From assembly GCF_026625565.1 (NCBI RefSeq), contig NZ_CP112998.1, positions 5,210,501 through 5,274,500 on the forward strand: a DNA stretch of 64,000 bases. Reading direction: 5' to 3'. The stretch is from Dyadobacter pollutisoli (GTDB taxonomy: Bacteria; Bacteroidota; Bacteroidia; Cytophagales; Spirosomataceae). The position numbers and the translations under genes were made by a program. This document shows, piece after piece, positions 25,856-34,700 of the stretch; the stretch's first letter is position 1; the number at the start of each line of letters is the position of its first letter. The notes under the pieces were generated by a model that had not been told where the DNA came from, did no database searches, and saw only the letters and a list, made by a program, of their open reading frames with translations.

Positions 25856-26449
25856 CTACCCAATCTTCAGCCACCCAGTAATACTCATTCTTCGCTTATG
25901 CGTCACTAATACTTCATGTGCGAGCTCGCTGCTTTTGAACATCACACTCTTGCCATTACTCGGACTGATATTTTGCAAAGAACCGTCGTGGTGTATGCAG
26001 AGCTCGCCGCCGTCGCTTTCCTGCCAGCCTGCATTCAGGTAAATGATCATCGAATACTGGCGGCTTCCGTTATTCCGAAACTGATCAAGGTGTTTTTTAT
26101 AAAAGCTCCCGGCTTCATACATCGTATAATGAAACTCGTACCCTGTGATGCCGGTGTAGCAGGTACTGTTCAGGTGGCTCACAAAAAGATCCATTTGGTC
26201 AAAGAAATCATTCTCGTGAGGGTCGTTATGCTTGCGGTCGAGCCAGTAAATCCGGTCACCTCTCACGGATTTGTCATGAACGAGGTCCTTATTATTGCCT
26301 ATTCCGGCTGGCAGCAGCAGGTTCGCCGCGTATAGCGCAGTCAGGTTGTCTTTTAAATGTCCGGCCAGCGACTCGGTCAGAAACGAATCGGCGACGCCAA
26401 TATTATTGTCAATATAACTCGTAATCAGCTCATCAAAGATCTTTTGCAA
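25856..26449 (-). CDS. 2OG-Fe(II) oxygenase (prolyl 4-hydroxylase-like)
   Basis: 197 residues with the double-stranded beta-helix of the 2-oxoglutarate/Fe(II) superfamily. Iron ligands are H120-x-D122 (YKKHLDQF) and H178 (SELAHEV). A basic residue for 2-oxoglutarate follows in HKRRMSITGWL (R187-x-S189). YSMIIYLNAGW and DGGELCIH are characteristic neighbouring strands. Such proteins hydroxylate proline or other residues. No operon partner is evident. The gene is complete with a single ATG start. Confidence 0.85.
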   Translation of the reverse strand: MQKIFDELITSYIDNNIGVADSFLTESLAGHLKDNLTALYAANLLLPAGIGNNKDLVHDKSVRGDRIYWLDRKHNDPHENDFFDQMDLFVSHLNSTCYTGITGYEFHYTMYEAGSFYKKHLDQFRNNGSRQYSMIIYLNAGWQESDGGELCIHHDGSLQNISPSNGKSVMFKSSELAHEVLVTHKRRMSITGWLKIG

Positions 26450-26584
26450 AGGAGGAAAGAAAACGGGCTGGCCATGTTACGAGCCCGGTGAAGGTAATCT
26501 TAATTCACCGGTTCATAACCCGCCAGCCCTATTCCACCGCATATATTTCAAATTCAGTATCAGTTGGTTGCACAGCAATGTTGC

Positions 26585-26662
26585 TTAAGTTTCCGCGATG
26601 GCTTTGCCCAATCCTCTTGCCGAACCTGTGATCAATGCTACTTTGTTGCTCAAATTGTTCAT
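26585..26662 (-). pseudogene. Truncated short-chain dehydrogenase/reductase, N-terminus only
   Basis: Twenty-five codons from ATG 26662 to TAA 26585-26587. They encode the first strand and nucleotide-binding loop of a classical SDR: KVALITGSARGLGKAIAE, with the TGxxxGxG cofactor motif. The family is usually about 250 residues, and nothing downstream continues it, so this is a 3'-deleted remnant. Confidence 0.72.
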
Positions 26663-26819
26663 GATTTCCTTTGTTTTAATGTTGTTTAAATGACATTAAA
26701 AAAAAGGTGGCAGCCACACACTCGGGAAAATATGGATACCAAAGCGCTACATATGAATTTTGTAAGAAGCGAAAAATACCCGTCAGCCCTACCATAGAAA
26801 ACCCCAATTTCAATGAAAT

Positions 26820-26862
26820 CCCTGTACAACGGCGGACAAAGCCTGTCCGTTTTTGAACAGGG
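26820..26862. promoter_or_regulatory. Long interrupted palindrome upstream of padR/permease, operator candidate
   Basis: Two 19-base arms around AAGCC: 26820-26838 (CCCTGTACAACGGCGGACA) and 26844-26862, whose complement is CCCTGTTCAAAAACGGACA; 15 of 19 positions match. Half-sites CTGTnCAA and GGACA are perfectly symmetric. It lies about 105 bp before the PadR start. It resembles a dimeric regulator site more than a terminator, although a T-rich run follows. Confidence 0.5.
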
Positions 26863-26964
26863 TTTTTTTGTAAAATATGCTTACATTGAATGCAAATGGC
26901 ATTTTCGACTACTGGCAAGGTATTTTACATACGGAAATAGATATAATAACTCCGAACACATTCA

Positions 26965-27318
26965 ATGAGACGAAGCGATCTGGGAGAATTTGAAGAAATC
27001 GTATTGCTCGCGGTAGCTGCGCTGGCACCGGGGGCATACTCGGTGAGCATTGCCGAAGAGCTGGAAAACGAAACCGGGCAGACGATCAGCACGGGTGCAG
27101 TACACGCCGCATTGCAGCGGCTGGAACAAAAGGGCTACCTGAGCTCATATTTGGGCGAGGCCACGCAGGAGCGCGGCGGCAGGCGCAAAAGGCTTTTCAC
27201 TGTAACAGCTTACGGCGGCAAAATCCTGCATGATGCGCGTTCGGTGCGGAACAGCCTCTGGAACCGCATTACCCCAGCGGAATTGTCAAAAATGGGACTT
27301 GACTTTTCAAACAGCTGA
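26965..27318 (+). CDS. PadR-family transcriptional regulator
   Basis: 117 residues. It is a winged helix typical of PadR: LGEFEEIVLLAVAALAPGAY, then ISTGAVHAALQRLEQKGYLSS and the wing GGRRKRLFTVTAYGGKIL. PadR proteins usually repress an adjacent transporter or efflux gene. The permease gene starts 3 bp after its stop, so the two are co-transcribed and probably autoregulated. The palindrome at 26820-26862 is a candidate binding site. Confidence 0.9.
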   Translation: MRRSDLGEFEEIVLLAVAALAPGAYSVSIAEELENETGQTISTGAVHAALQRLEQKGYLSSYLGEATQERGGRRKRLFTVTAYGGKILHDARSVRNSLWNRITPAELSKMGLDFSNS

Positions 27319-27321
27319 CCG

Positions 27322-29988
27322 ATGCAACCACTTCCTCCCCGCTGGCTCGACAAGCTGGCAACCCGAATCTGCGCCCCACACCTCCGCGAAGAGCTCCTGG
27401 GCGACCTGCAGGAGCGTTATGCTTTGCGGTATCAAAAATTTGGTCAGCAAAAAGCAAAGTTGTTCTATCTGAAAGAGGTAGCAGCATTGCTAAGACCCTC
27501 GGTTATAAAGAGAAAATCTCCTGAGTATCCTTCTATTCCTTTTCTAAGCTTCGAAATGATCAGAAACTACTTTAAGATCGGTTCCCGTGTCCTTTTGAAA
27601 AACAAAGGCTATTCTTTTATTCACCTTACTGGCCTTTCGATTGGATTATGGGCCTGCATGATGGTTGCGACTGTCGTAATAGACAGCCTTTCGTATGACA
27701 GGAAATGGAGCCACGCCAATGATGTCTATAGGATTATTTCGATGAATAAGGCAGGTGCGGGATTGCAGGAACGTATTTCTTCATCACCTCAGTTGCTGGC
27801 ACCTGAGCTTGTGAAGATTTATCCGGAGGCGGTGGCATCGTCAGAGCTTTCTACCACGACGCGTCATTTCAAATTCAAAAAGGAAGATTTCAATGGCGTA
27901 GCTACGCAGGTTTTACGGGCAGATACGTCAGCGTGGAGAATAATCGATCTGAAAGTGCTGGCTGGAAATCCGCGGGACTTTGTACCGGGGACGAATAACC
28001 TGCTTATATCTAAAAGCTTTGCAGATCGCTTTTTCCCAGGCCAGGATCCTATTGGCAAGATCATTCAGGACATTCCAAAGTATGGTACCAAAGCCAATGA
28101 CTACCAGATTACCGGCTTGATAGCGGATCTCCCTTATAACAGTCATTTGCGCGCTGACGTGGTCCTGCTGCACATCAACAAGCCTGAACCTTACGAAGCC
28201 AACGGGTTTATTACATTTTCACAGAATTACATTCGCATGAAACCAGGTACCGATATGCAGGCGTTTACCGCGAAGGTCAATAAATGGCATCAGAAATTTA
28301 GCAAAAGAACTGACGAGCACGGTTTCGAATTCCAGCCCATGCCGGACATCTACCTGCATTCCGACTTTGCCGAAAGCCAGAATGTCCGGGGCGATGCGAG
28401 GACCATTTACATATTTTCTGGCATTGCACTGCTGCTATTGTTTATTGCTTGCGTCAATTTTGTCAATTTAAGCACGGCCAAAGCATTTGCAAGATTGAAG
28501 GAAGCCGGTGTACGGAGAATATTAAGCGGATCTCGCTCGCAATTGATCATTCAACTTCTGACTGAAACTTTGCTGTTGTTTGGTACAGCCGCCATAGTGG
28601 CCACTTTTCTCTACTTCTTCTCCCTCAAATCCGTCGAACAATTTCTGGGGCATAGGCTTATTGAAACATTCACATCCAATGTGCCAATGGCCGTGGATGC
28701 ACTGGCAGTCGTTTTGCTGACAGCCTTGCTTACCGGACTGTATCCTGCCTGGCTGATTTCGGGTTTCAAACCTTCCAATACATTGAGAGGAATTTTCACT
28801 TCTTCTGCATCATTTCGGCAAAACTGGCTGCGAAAAGGCCTGGTAGTTGTTCAGTTTTCCGTTTCAATTGTGGTTTTATTGGCAACCATTGTCGTATGGA
28901 AGCAGCTTAACCTGATGGAGAACAAGGATTTGGGATATAACACAAATAACCTGCTCGCCATCGACAATGTATCGTGGGATGGAAAAGGAGACGCATTTAA
29001 AGGTGAATTACTACAAATTCCAGGGGTTGTCCGCGCGAGTGCTACGCTGTGGGTACCCACGCAGGGAGGCGGTTATATGCAACGGGAAATCGAAGACCCT
29101 GCCAATTCAAAACAGCGGATAAAAGTCTGGTACATTGCAGGCGACGTAGATCTGCCTGAAACAATGGGACTGAAATTGGTCAAGGGGCGCATGTTCAGCC
29201 ATCAGTTTTCTACTGATGCCCTAAATGCTGATTCGCTGCAAAAAGTCAGTTTTGAGAAGTTTGAGCAGGCGCAGATATTGCAGAGTTCCTTGCTAACTGC
29301 CTCTGCCGCAAAGGCACTCGGTGTAAGTAAACTGGATGAACGCATCAAAAACGCCAATACTGTTCCGGTAGGTATCATTGAAAATTTCAACAATGAATCG
29401 CTTTACGAACCGATCAAACCGACTATTATCCTCGCGCAGCGGTCGCCCCAATATGCAGGAATGCTGGTACGCACACAGCCGGGTATGGAGCAGCGGGTGT
29501 CTGCTTCCATAGAAAAGCTTTGGAAGCAGTTTTACCCGGCCAAATTATTGGAAATAAATAACATTGAGGAATTGCTTGACAAACAGTACGAAGCCGAAAC
29601 AAGGCTGCATCAGCTGTTTATGTTTTTCAGCGGACTGACGATGTTCCTCTCAGTATTAGGCATTTTCGGCCTGGTGGTGCAGGCAGCGGAGCAACGTTCC
29701 AAAGAAGTAGGCATCCGCAAAGTGCTGGGAGCTTCGGTGACGGGCATTGTCACCATGCTTTCGGGTGATTTCGTGAAGCTTGTTGTAATCGCGATTGTAA
29801 TCGCCTCGCCCCTCGCATGGTTTGGCCTCGATAAATGGCTGCAAAACTATCCCTATCGAACAGATATCAGGTGGTGGATGTATGTTGCCACGGGTTCAAC
29901 CGTACTCATCATCACCATGCTGACAGTTAGCTTTCAGGCCATCAGGGCGGCACTTGTTGATCCTGTGAAGAGCTTACGGAATGAATGA
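27322..29988 (+). CDS. MacB/FtsX-type ABC permease with N-terminal permease-prefix domain
   Basis: 888 residues. Residues 1-70 are the permease prefix domain typical of Bacteroidota PadR-linked permeases (PPRWLDKLATRICAP, EELLGDLQERYALRY). MacB periplasmic-core and FtsX domains follow twice, with membrane helices near 100-120, 370-460 and 490-510 and the last three helices after 770 (EQRSKEVGIRKVLGASV). It lacks an ATPase domain and would need one encoded elsewhere. It is likely involved in export of, or resistance to, peptides or lipoproteins. It ends VDPVKSLRNE, the usual family terminus. Confidence 0.9.
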   Translation: MQPLPPRWLDKLATRICAPHLREELLGDLQERYALRYQKFGQQKAKLFYLKEVAALLRPSVIKRKSPEYPSIPFLSFEMIRNYFKIGSRVLLKNKGYSFIHLTGLSIGLWACMMVATVVIDSLSYDRKWSHANDVYRIISMNKAGAGLQERISSSPQLLAPELVKIYPEAVASSELSTTTRHFKFKKEDFNGVATQVLRADTSAWRIIDLKVLAGNPRDFVPGTNNLLISKSFADRFFPGQDPIGKIIQDIPKYGTKANDYQITGLIADLPYNSHLRADVVLLHINKPEPYEANGFITFSQNYIRMKPGTDMQAFTAKVNKWHQKFSKRTDEHGFEFQPMPDIYLHSDFAESQNVRGDARTIYIFSGIALLLLFIACVNFVNLSTAKAFARLKEAGVRRILSGSRSQLIIQLLTETLLLFGTAAIVATFLYFFSLKSVEQFLGHRLIETFTSNVPMAVDALAVVLLTALLTGLYPAWLISGFKPSNTLRGIFTSSASFRQNWLRKGLVVVQFSVSIVVLLATIVVWKQLNLMENKDLGYNTNNLLAIDNVSWDGKGDAFKGELLQIPGVVRASATLWVPTQGGGYMQREIEDPANSKQRIKVWYIAGDVDLPETMGLKLVKGRMFSHQFSTDALNADSLQKVSFEKFEQAQILQSSLLTASAAKALGVSKLDERIKNANTVPVGIIENFNNESLYEPIKPTIILAQRSPQYAGMLVRTQPGMEQRVSASIEKLWKQFYPAKLLEINNIEELLDKQYEAETRLHQLFMFFSGLTMFLSVLGIFGLVVQAAEQRSKEVGIRKVLGASVTGIVTMLSGDFVKLVVIAIVIASPLAWFGLDKWLQNYPYRTDIRWWMYVATGSTVLIITMLTVSFQAIRAALVDPVKSLRNE

Positions 29989-30155
29989 GGCTTGTTTAAA
30001 GGTTAACTATACCACAAGACAATGACCATCAAATTCCCCATTTTCAAGCCTGTCCGAAAATCCGCGATCCCTTTATTTTTGGTTAAAAGCCTAATAAACA
30101 GGTGAGTGAATGTATTCACCCGTCCTTCAACTGCTTAGCATAACAATTGTATAGG

Positions 30156-30163
30156 TATCTTTG
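30156..30163 (+). promoter_or_regulatory. Possible -7 promoter element for the L,D-transpeptidase gene
   Basis: TATCTTTG matches the Bacteroidota -7 consensus TAnnTTTG and ends 19 bases before the ATG at 30183. No clear -33 TTTG is seen at the expected distance, so support is partial. Confidence 0.35.
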
Positions 30164-30182
30164 AAACGTAAACAGAGATACA

Positions 30183-31379
30183 ATGCAAATGCTATCAGGC
30201 CTGGGCCGGTCGAAATATATCCCCCTCATCATTTTGTTTACGCTTGCCATTTTCCAGTCATGCCGAAAGAATCCCAAGGAAATGACAAAAGAAGAGCTTG
30301 CGGAAGAACTAAGTAAGGAAAAGCATTACGAAAAGCTCCTGGAATTTTCCCAAAAGGCCGGGGTTAATGTCAGCAAATTCCAGGCGACAGCAGATACTGC
30401 CCCCGTTTTTGCATTACTGGAAGAAATAAGCTTCGGACACAAGCCAACCATTCGATACACCGAGAAAAAAATCGCTGCGGACACGGCTCTGATCCGCGAT
30501 GCGGCTGAGGAACTGGTGAAAGGCCAGTCGGTAGAAAAAGTAATGGAGAATCTGGAACCGGTTTTCCCTGTTTATCATAACCTCAAAATACATTATGCGA
30601 GGTTGATAGAGGCCAAAAAGACAGATAGCGCCGCCTATGTTGCCGAAGCATTGAATGCATATCGCTGGATCCACCGTCAAATCCAGGGTTCTCCCCGGTT
30701 TGTGATGGTCAATATTCGCGGCGCGTACCTCACTGCAATGGATTCTTCCGGTAAAAATGTATTGAGTATGCGGACGGTCGTTGGCAAGAGTGATACACCT
30801 ACCCCTACTATCGATACCTATGCTACCAGCATTGTGACACATCCTTACTGGAATGTACCGAAAAGCATCGCGATCAAGGAAATTTTCCCGAAAGCAATGA
30901 ATGACCCAGAGTATCTGTCAAGGAACCGCATTGAAATTATTGATAAAAAGGGCGAAGCTGTTAACCCGGAAGACATTGACTGGGAGGAACTGACTGCTGA
31001 AAAGTTCCCTTATCGCTTTCGCCAGGAAACGGGCGAGGATAACTCGCTGGGCTTGCTAAAAGTGGAAATCAAGAACCCGCTGGCTATTTATCTGCATGAC
31101 ACCAATGCAAGATATTTGTTTACAAATAACAAGCGATGGAGAAGCCACGGCTGCGTACGTGTACAAAAACCGACAGATCTTGCAAATTATATGGCGGGCA
31201 CAAAACTGCTTGACAATGATTTCATGACGGAGCCCGATACTGTCTCCACACCACCCAAATGGCATAAATTAAAAGCAAGGATTCCGGTGTTTCTGCTATA
31301 TCTCGGCGCAGACTGTAACGAAAAAGGGGATTTGATTTACTTTCCCGATGTTTATAAAAGAGGAGCTCCCAAAGTTTGA
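30183..31379 (+). CDS. L,D-transpeptidase (YkuD-family), lipoprotein
   Basis: 398 residues. The N-terminus has a hydrophobic helix ending IFQSC, a lipobox. The C-terminal YkuD catalytic domain has the signature S321-H322-G323-C324-V325-R326 (RSHGCVRV), and an upstream histidine in YLHDTNA. The catalytic cysteine is present. It should crosslink peptidoglycan through meso-diaminopimelate or attach proteins to it. The middle segment FPVYHNLKIHYARLIEA resembles the scaffold region of YcbB-type enzymes. Its 3' end overlaps that of a second, convergent transpeptidase by 28 bp. Confidence 0.87.
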   Translation: MQMLSGLGRSKYIPLIILFTLAIFQSCRKNPKEMTKEELAEELSKEKHYEKLLEFSQKAGVNVSKFQATADTAPVFALLEEISFGHKPTIRYTEKKIAADTALIRDAAEELVKGQSVEKVMENLEPVFPVYHNLKIHYARLIEAKKTDSAAYVAEALNAYRWIHRQIQGSPRFVMVNIRGAYLTAMDSSGKNVLSMRTVVGKSDTPTPTIDTYATSIVTHPYWNVPKSIAIKEIFPKAMNDPEYLSRNRIEIIDKKGEAVNPEDIDWEELTAEKFPYRFRQETGEDNSLGLLKVEIKNPLAIYLHDTNARYLFTNNKRWRSHGCVRVQKPTDLANYMAGTKLLDNDFMTEPDTVSTPPKWHKLKARIPVFLLYLGADCNEKGDLIYFPDVYKRGAPKV

Positions 31380-32116
31380 CCATTGTCCGGCAGCAAACCG
31401 GAGAGCAATGGTGACGATTTGAAATATTTCTGATCTGCGGAGTAAATGAAGAGCCCGGCACCGTCGTACATCAGATCGATCAGCTTCTTAGAATCGGCAA
31501 TGGATACGGCGGGGCAGCCAAGACTGCGGCCAAGTCTGCCGGTGTTTTTGATGAAAGATTCACTCACATAATCGGCTCCGTGCATGACTATCGCACGTTC
31601 CAATGCCCGATCATTGATACCTTTTTCCAATCCTTCCAGCCTCAATGACAACCCGTGCTTGCCCTGGTAGGTACCCAATGTTTTGTAAAAGCCCAGGCTC
31701 GACTGATATGACGAGTTATCATTCGAAAAATGCTCTGCAAACTCCTGCCCCGAGTTCCGGCCGTGTGCTACATAAGTATTGAGCAACACTTTCCTTTTGA
31801 TCAGATCGATCACATAAAGCCTTTTGTTGCGGGACGACTGCGTAAAATCAGCAATGGCCATGACCGGATTGTGCAGGTTCATTTTTTGAAAACCGATCCA
31901 GGCGTAGTAAAAAGCCTTTTCCGACAAACCTTGCTTTTTAAGGTCAAGAGAATCGTAAATGGATATCCATTGAGGTTTTACCAATGCAGAATCCGGTTTT
32001 ACAACTGATATGTTTTTAGAAGTAGAAAGTGCTGGGAATGGATTGATCTGGTGGATGCCGAAAGAAACGCTGAGCGTTATCATTACTGCTACAAATACCG
32101 CCTGAACCTTTGTCAT
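31352..32116 (-). CDS. YkuD_2-type murein L,D-transpeptidase catalytic-domain protein
   Basis: 254 residues with an N-terminal membrane anchor or signal (VQAVFVAVMITLSVSFGI). The catalytic motif is H179 in VMHGADYV and C201 in LGRSLGCPAVS, characteristic of the YkuD_2 family. Other family landmarks are YVIDLIKRKVL and NTYVAHGRNSG. It probably modifies peptidoglycan crosslinks, like its convergent neighbour. The last 28 bp are shared with that gene's 3' end on the other strand. Confidence 0.85.
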   Translation of the reverse strand: MTKVQAVFVAVMITLSVSFGIHQINPFPALSTSKNISVVKPDSALVKPQWISIYDSLDLKKQGLSEKAFYYAWIGFQKMNLHNPVMAIADFTQSSRNKRLYVIDLIKRKVLLNTYVAHGRNSGQEFAEHFSNDNSSYQSSLGFYKTLGTYQGKHGLSLRLEGLEKGINDRALERAIVMHGADYVSESFIKNTGRLGRSLGCPAVSIADSKKLIDLMYDGAGLFIYSADQKYFKSSPLLSGLLPDNGQTLGAPLL

Positions 32117-32383
32117 TTCTGATAGTTTTGTTGAAAAAATCTATTTCGATTATTTAAAAGGAGGAGCCTGATTGGCCGGTTTTGTAAAAATAAACGATTG
32201 AAACCGGCGGTCAGATATATGAAGTAGGTACTTCAAAGAGTCGCTAAGTTAACAGCCCCCTCCACAACAATGGTTCCGAAACCAAATTTATTTAACTATA
32301 AACTATTGATTAACAACACATTAAACAAAATCAAAACATCCACCCATCCACTCATTCACTCATTCACACATTCACTCAAAACC

Positions 32384-33241
32384 TCACTTCTTCTCAATCC
32401 CAGCCAAAATCCGCCCAATGTCATTGGCCCGGCTCATAAAGCTCAGACTGGTATCGAGGTCTTTGCTATCAATGGCTTCCTTGAATTTCTTCAAAAGCTC
32501 GATATAGTCCCCTAATGCTTTGGAAACATTGGTTTTGTTCTGATCAAAAATGGGCGCCCACATTTGCGGTGAACTCTTGGCCAGCCTCACTGTGGAAGAA
32601 AAACCCGTACTCGCCATGTCAAAAATCGCTCGCTCGTCCCGCTCTTTATCCAAAACCGTCAACCCCAGCGCAAATGAACTGATGTGGCTCAGATGCGAAA
32701 CATACGCCAGGTGCAGGTCATGCTCAATGGGTTTCATGTAATGGATTTTCATGCCTATGTCTCGAAGGAATGTTTCCACCAGGACGAGGGAATCGCGGTT
32801 GCTTTTCTCTTTATCGCAAATGATCACATTTTTTTCAATGAGCATTTCCCTGAAAGCTGCTCCCGGGCCTGAATTCTCAGTACCAGCCATGGGATGTACC
32901 GCCACAAACTGACCTCGTTTTGGATGAGAGTCGGCCAGCGCACAGATCAGCTCTTTGGTAGAACCGAGGTCCGTGATCGTTCTTCCCTCCGGAAGGCGGT
33001 CGAGCATGTAAGGTAGCAGCTTGGTAATGGCATCCACCGGCGTCGCAAGCACATTCAGCTCAGCAATCTCCAAAGCTTCTTCCAGCGACACGATCTCGTC
33101 CACTATGCCTTTTGCCAATGCGATTTTCTGATTGACAGAGGAATTATCCACTCCGACAAACCTGATGTTAGGATATTTTTCACGAAGCCCCAATGCAAAC
33201 GACCCGCCCAATAAACCTATTCCTATTATACTGATTACCAT
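32384..33241 (-). CDS. tyrA: Prephenate dehydrogenase
   Basis: 285 residues. The N-terminal Rossmann motif ISIIGIGLLGGSFALGLREK (GxGxxGG) binds NAD(P). HPMAGTENSGPGAA is the TyrA substrate loop; the histidine and SHLSHISSFAL further on are conserved in prephenate dehydrogenases. It oxidatively decarboxylates prephenate to 4-hydroxyphenylpyruvate in tyrosine synthesis. There is no chorismate mutase or ACT domain, so it is monofunctional. The aminotransferase gene ends 33 bp upstream, a typical aromatic amino-acid pairing. Confidence 0.92.
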   Translation of the reverse strand: MVISIIGIGLLGGSFALGLREKYPNIRFVGVDNSSVNQKIALAKGIVDEIVSLEEALEIAELNVLATPVDAITKLLPYMLDRLPEGRTITDLGSTKELICALADSHPKRGQFVAVHPMAGTENSGPGAAFREMLIEKNVIICDKEKSNRDSLVLVETFLRDIGMKIHYMKPIEHDLHLAYVSHLSHISSFALGLTVLDKERDERAIFDMASTGFSSTVRLAKSSPQMWAPIFDQNKTNVSKALGDYIELLKKFKEAIDSKDLDTSLSFMSRANDIGRILAGIEKK

Positions 33242-33274
33242 TTCAAATTTTCAATAAATGTCAAAAACTGATCT

Positions 33275-34432
33275 TTATGCTTGAATGCGTGCCACAGCCT
33301 CCCAGATTCGCTCTTTGGGAAGACAGAGCGACAACCGAATGTAACGCTGTCCTTTCGGGCCAAAAATAAAGCCCGGAGCAATGAACACGTGTTTTTCTAC
33401 CAACAGGTTGTTCACCAAAGTTTCAGCAGATCCAACTGAGTCGGGCAGCTTGCCCCACAGGAACATTCCTTCCTGCTTCGGGTCCCAGGTACAGCCGAGC
33501 GCGGTTAAAAGTGCTTCTGAGGCGTCCAAACGTCCCTGGTACACGGCATTTCTTTCTGCGTGCCAGGTATCTGAATTATGTAATGCGGCCACCGCAGCTT
33601 CCTGCATGGCCCAGAACATACCGGAATCTACATTGCTTTTGATCGTGAGCACAGCATTAATGTAAGGCTTACCAGCAACCAGCCAGCCCAGCCTCCATCC
33701 CGCCATATTGTGCGACTTGCTCATGGAATTCAGTTCGATCGCTACGTCCTTCGCCCCTTCAATGGACAGCAAACTGATGGGCTCCTTCTTATTGAGTACC
33801 AGGCTGTACGGATTATCGTGGCAGAGCAGTATTTTATGCCTGGTCGCAAATGCAACGGCTTCCTCAAACAACTCACGTGTCGCAGGTGCGCCTGTGGGCA
33901 TATGTGGGTAATTGAGCCACATAATCTTCGTACGCGGGGTTACCAGCGACTCCATTGCTTTCCAGTCGGGCTGCCATCCGTAATCCTCGCGAAGCGGGTA
34001 TTCCTTCACAACTGCACCTACCATCTGGCTTACCGCACGATAGGCCGGGTAGCCCAGCTCAGGCACGAGTACCTCGTCGCCCGGGTCAAGGAATGTGAGT
34101 GAAATATGCGTAATACCTTCTTTTGAACCAATTAAAGGAAGTATTTCAGTAGCGGGATCAGGTTTTACTCCGTAAGTATGATAATAAAAATCCGAGATTG
34201 CATTGCGAAAAGCAGGCGTTCCAACATAAGGCTGATAGCCGTGGGCCTGCGGTTTCTGAGCAGCTTCTGATAAAGCCGTCAGGGTTTCTTCGGAAGGCAT
34301 CATGTCAGGGTTTCCAATCCCCAGGTTAATCACATCATGTCCTTCGGCAATCAGTTTGCGCACTTCTGCCAGCTTGACGGAGAAGTAGTACTCCGAAGTC
34401 TGCTTGGTGCGCTGAGCGGTTTCTATAATCAT
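33275..34432 (-). CDS. PLP-dependent aminotransferase, probably aromatic or aspartate type
   Basis: 385 residues of fold type I. The PLP lysine is K239 in NSMSKSHNMAGWRLGW. Supporting residues are N174 (MWLNYPHMPTG), D206 and Y209 (CHDNPYS), with G-x-P-D near the start (LGIGNPDMMP). In this position, directly before tyrA, it most likely transfers the amino group onto phenylpyruvate or 4-hydroxyphenylpyruvate. An LL-diaminopimelate aminotransferase-type activity cannot be excluded from sequence alone. It shares a strand with tyrA and probably a promoter. Confidence 0.85.
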   Translation of the reverse strand: MIIETAQRTKQTSEYYFSVKLAEVRKLIAEGHDVINLGIGNPDMMPSEETLTALSEAAQKPQAHGYQPYVGTPAFRNAISDFYYHTYGVKPDPATEILPLIGSKEGITHISLTFLDPGDEVLVPELGYPAYRAVSQMVGAVVKEYPLREDYGWQPDWKAMESLVTPRTKIMWLNYPHMPTGAPATRELFEEAVAFATRHKILLCHDNPYSLVLNKKEPISLLSIEGAKDVAIELNSMSKSHNMAGWRLGWLVAGKPYINAVLTIKSNVDSGMFWAMQEAAVAALHNSDTWHAERNAVYQGRLDASEALLTALGCTWDPKQEGMFLWGKLPDSVGSAETLVNNLLVEKHVFIAPGFIFGPKGQRYIRLSLCLPKERIWEAVARIQA

Positions 34433-34529
34433 TATTATTTTTAAATTACGCTTTTGGCTATCGCCCTGAGCGGTTAGTATGTTTCTCCCGGATCATCCGG
34501 CCGAAACGGGGCGCAATTTACGATAAATT

Positions 34530-34655
34530 CCTAGAAACAGGAGGTCCCGCTATGACCGGTTTCTGCATGCTGGTAGCGTCGGTTATCATTGCGCCAGAGG
34601 CGCACCCTGTTTCTAGCAAGATTGGCGTTACCCATAAAAAGCTCCGGAGGAGCTT
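34530..34655. repeat. Structured intergenic element with three inverted repeats (REP-like)
   Basis: CTAGAAACAGG near 34530 pairs with CCTGTTTCTAG near 34606. Between them lies GCGCC-AGA-GGCGC, and just after them AAGCTCC-GGA-GGAGCTT (34639-34655). The combination of a TTTCTAG-type arm with an AGCTCC/GGAGCT hairpin is reminiscent of interspersed palindromic repeats I recall from Bacteroidota genomes. It lies upstream of modA, so a regulatory role is also possible. Confidence 0.55.
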
Positions 34656-34700
34656 CCCGAATAGCGATGATTGCGAAACAAAAATCCTTTAAATTGCGAC

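Larger units (their letters stand above)
26450..26964. other. Gap of 515 bases holding an SDR remnant and a long palindrome
   Basis: No intact gene. It contains the 5' fragment of a dehydrogenase gene (26585-26662) and an interrupted palindrome (26820-26862), followed by the presumed promoter region of the PadR gene. Confidence 0.6.

Noticed and set aside
32330..32380. Short tandem CATTCACT-like repeats downstream of tyrA
   Set aside because: Imperfect low-complexity sequence in a gap, with no length or symmetry suggesting a functional element.
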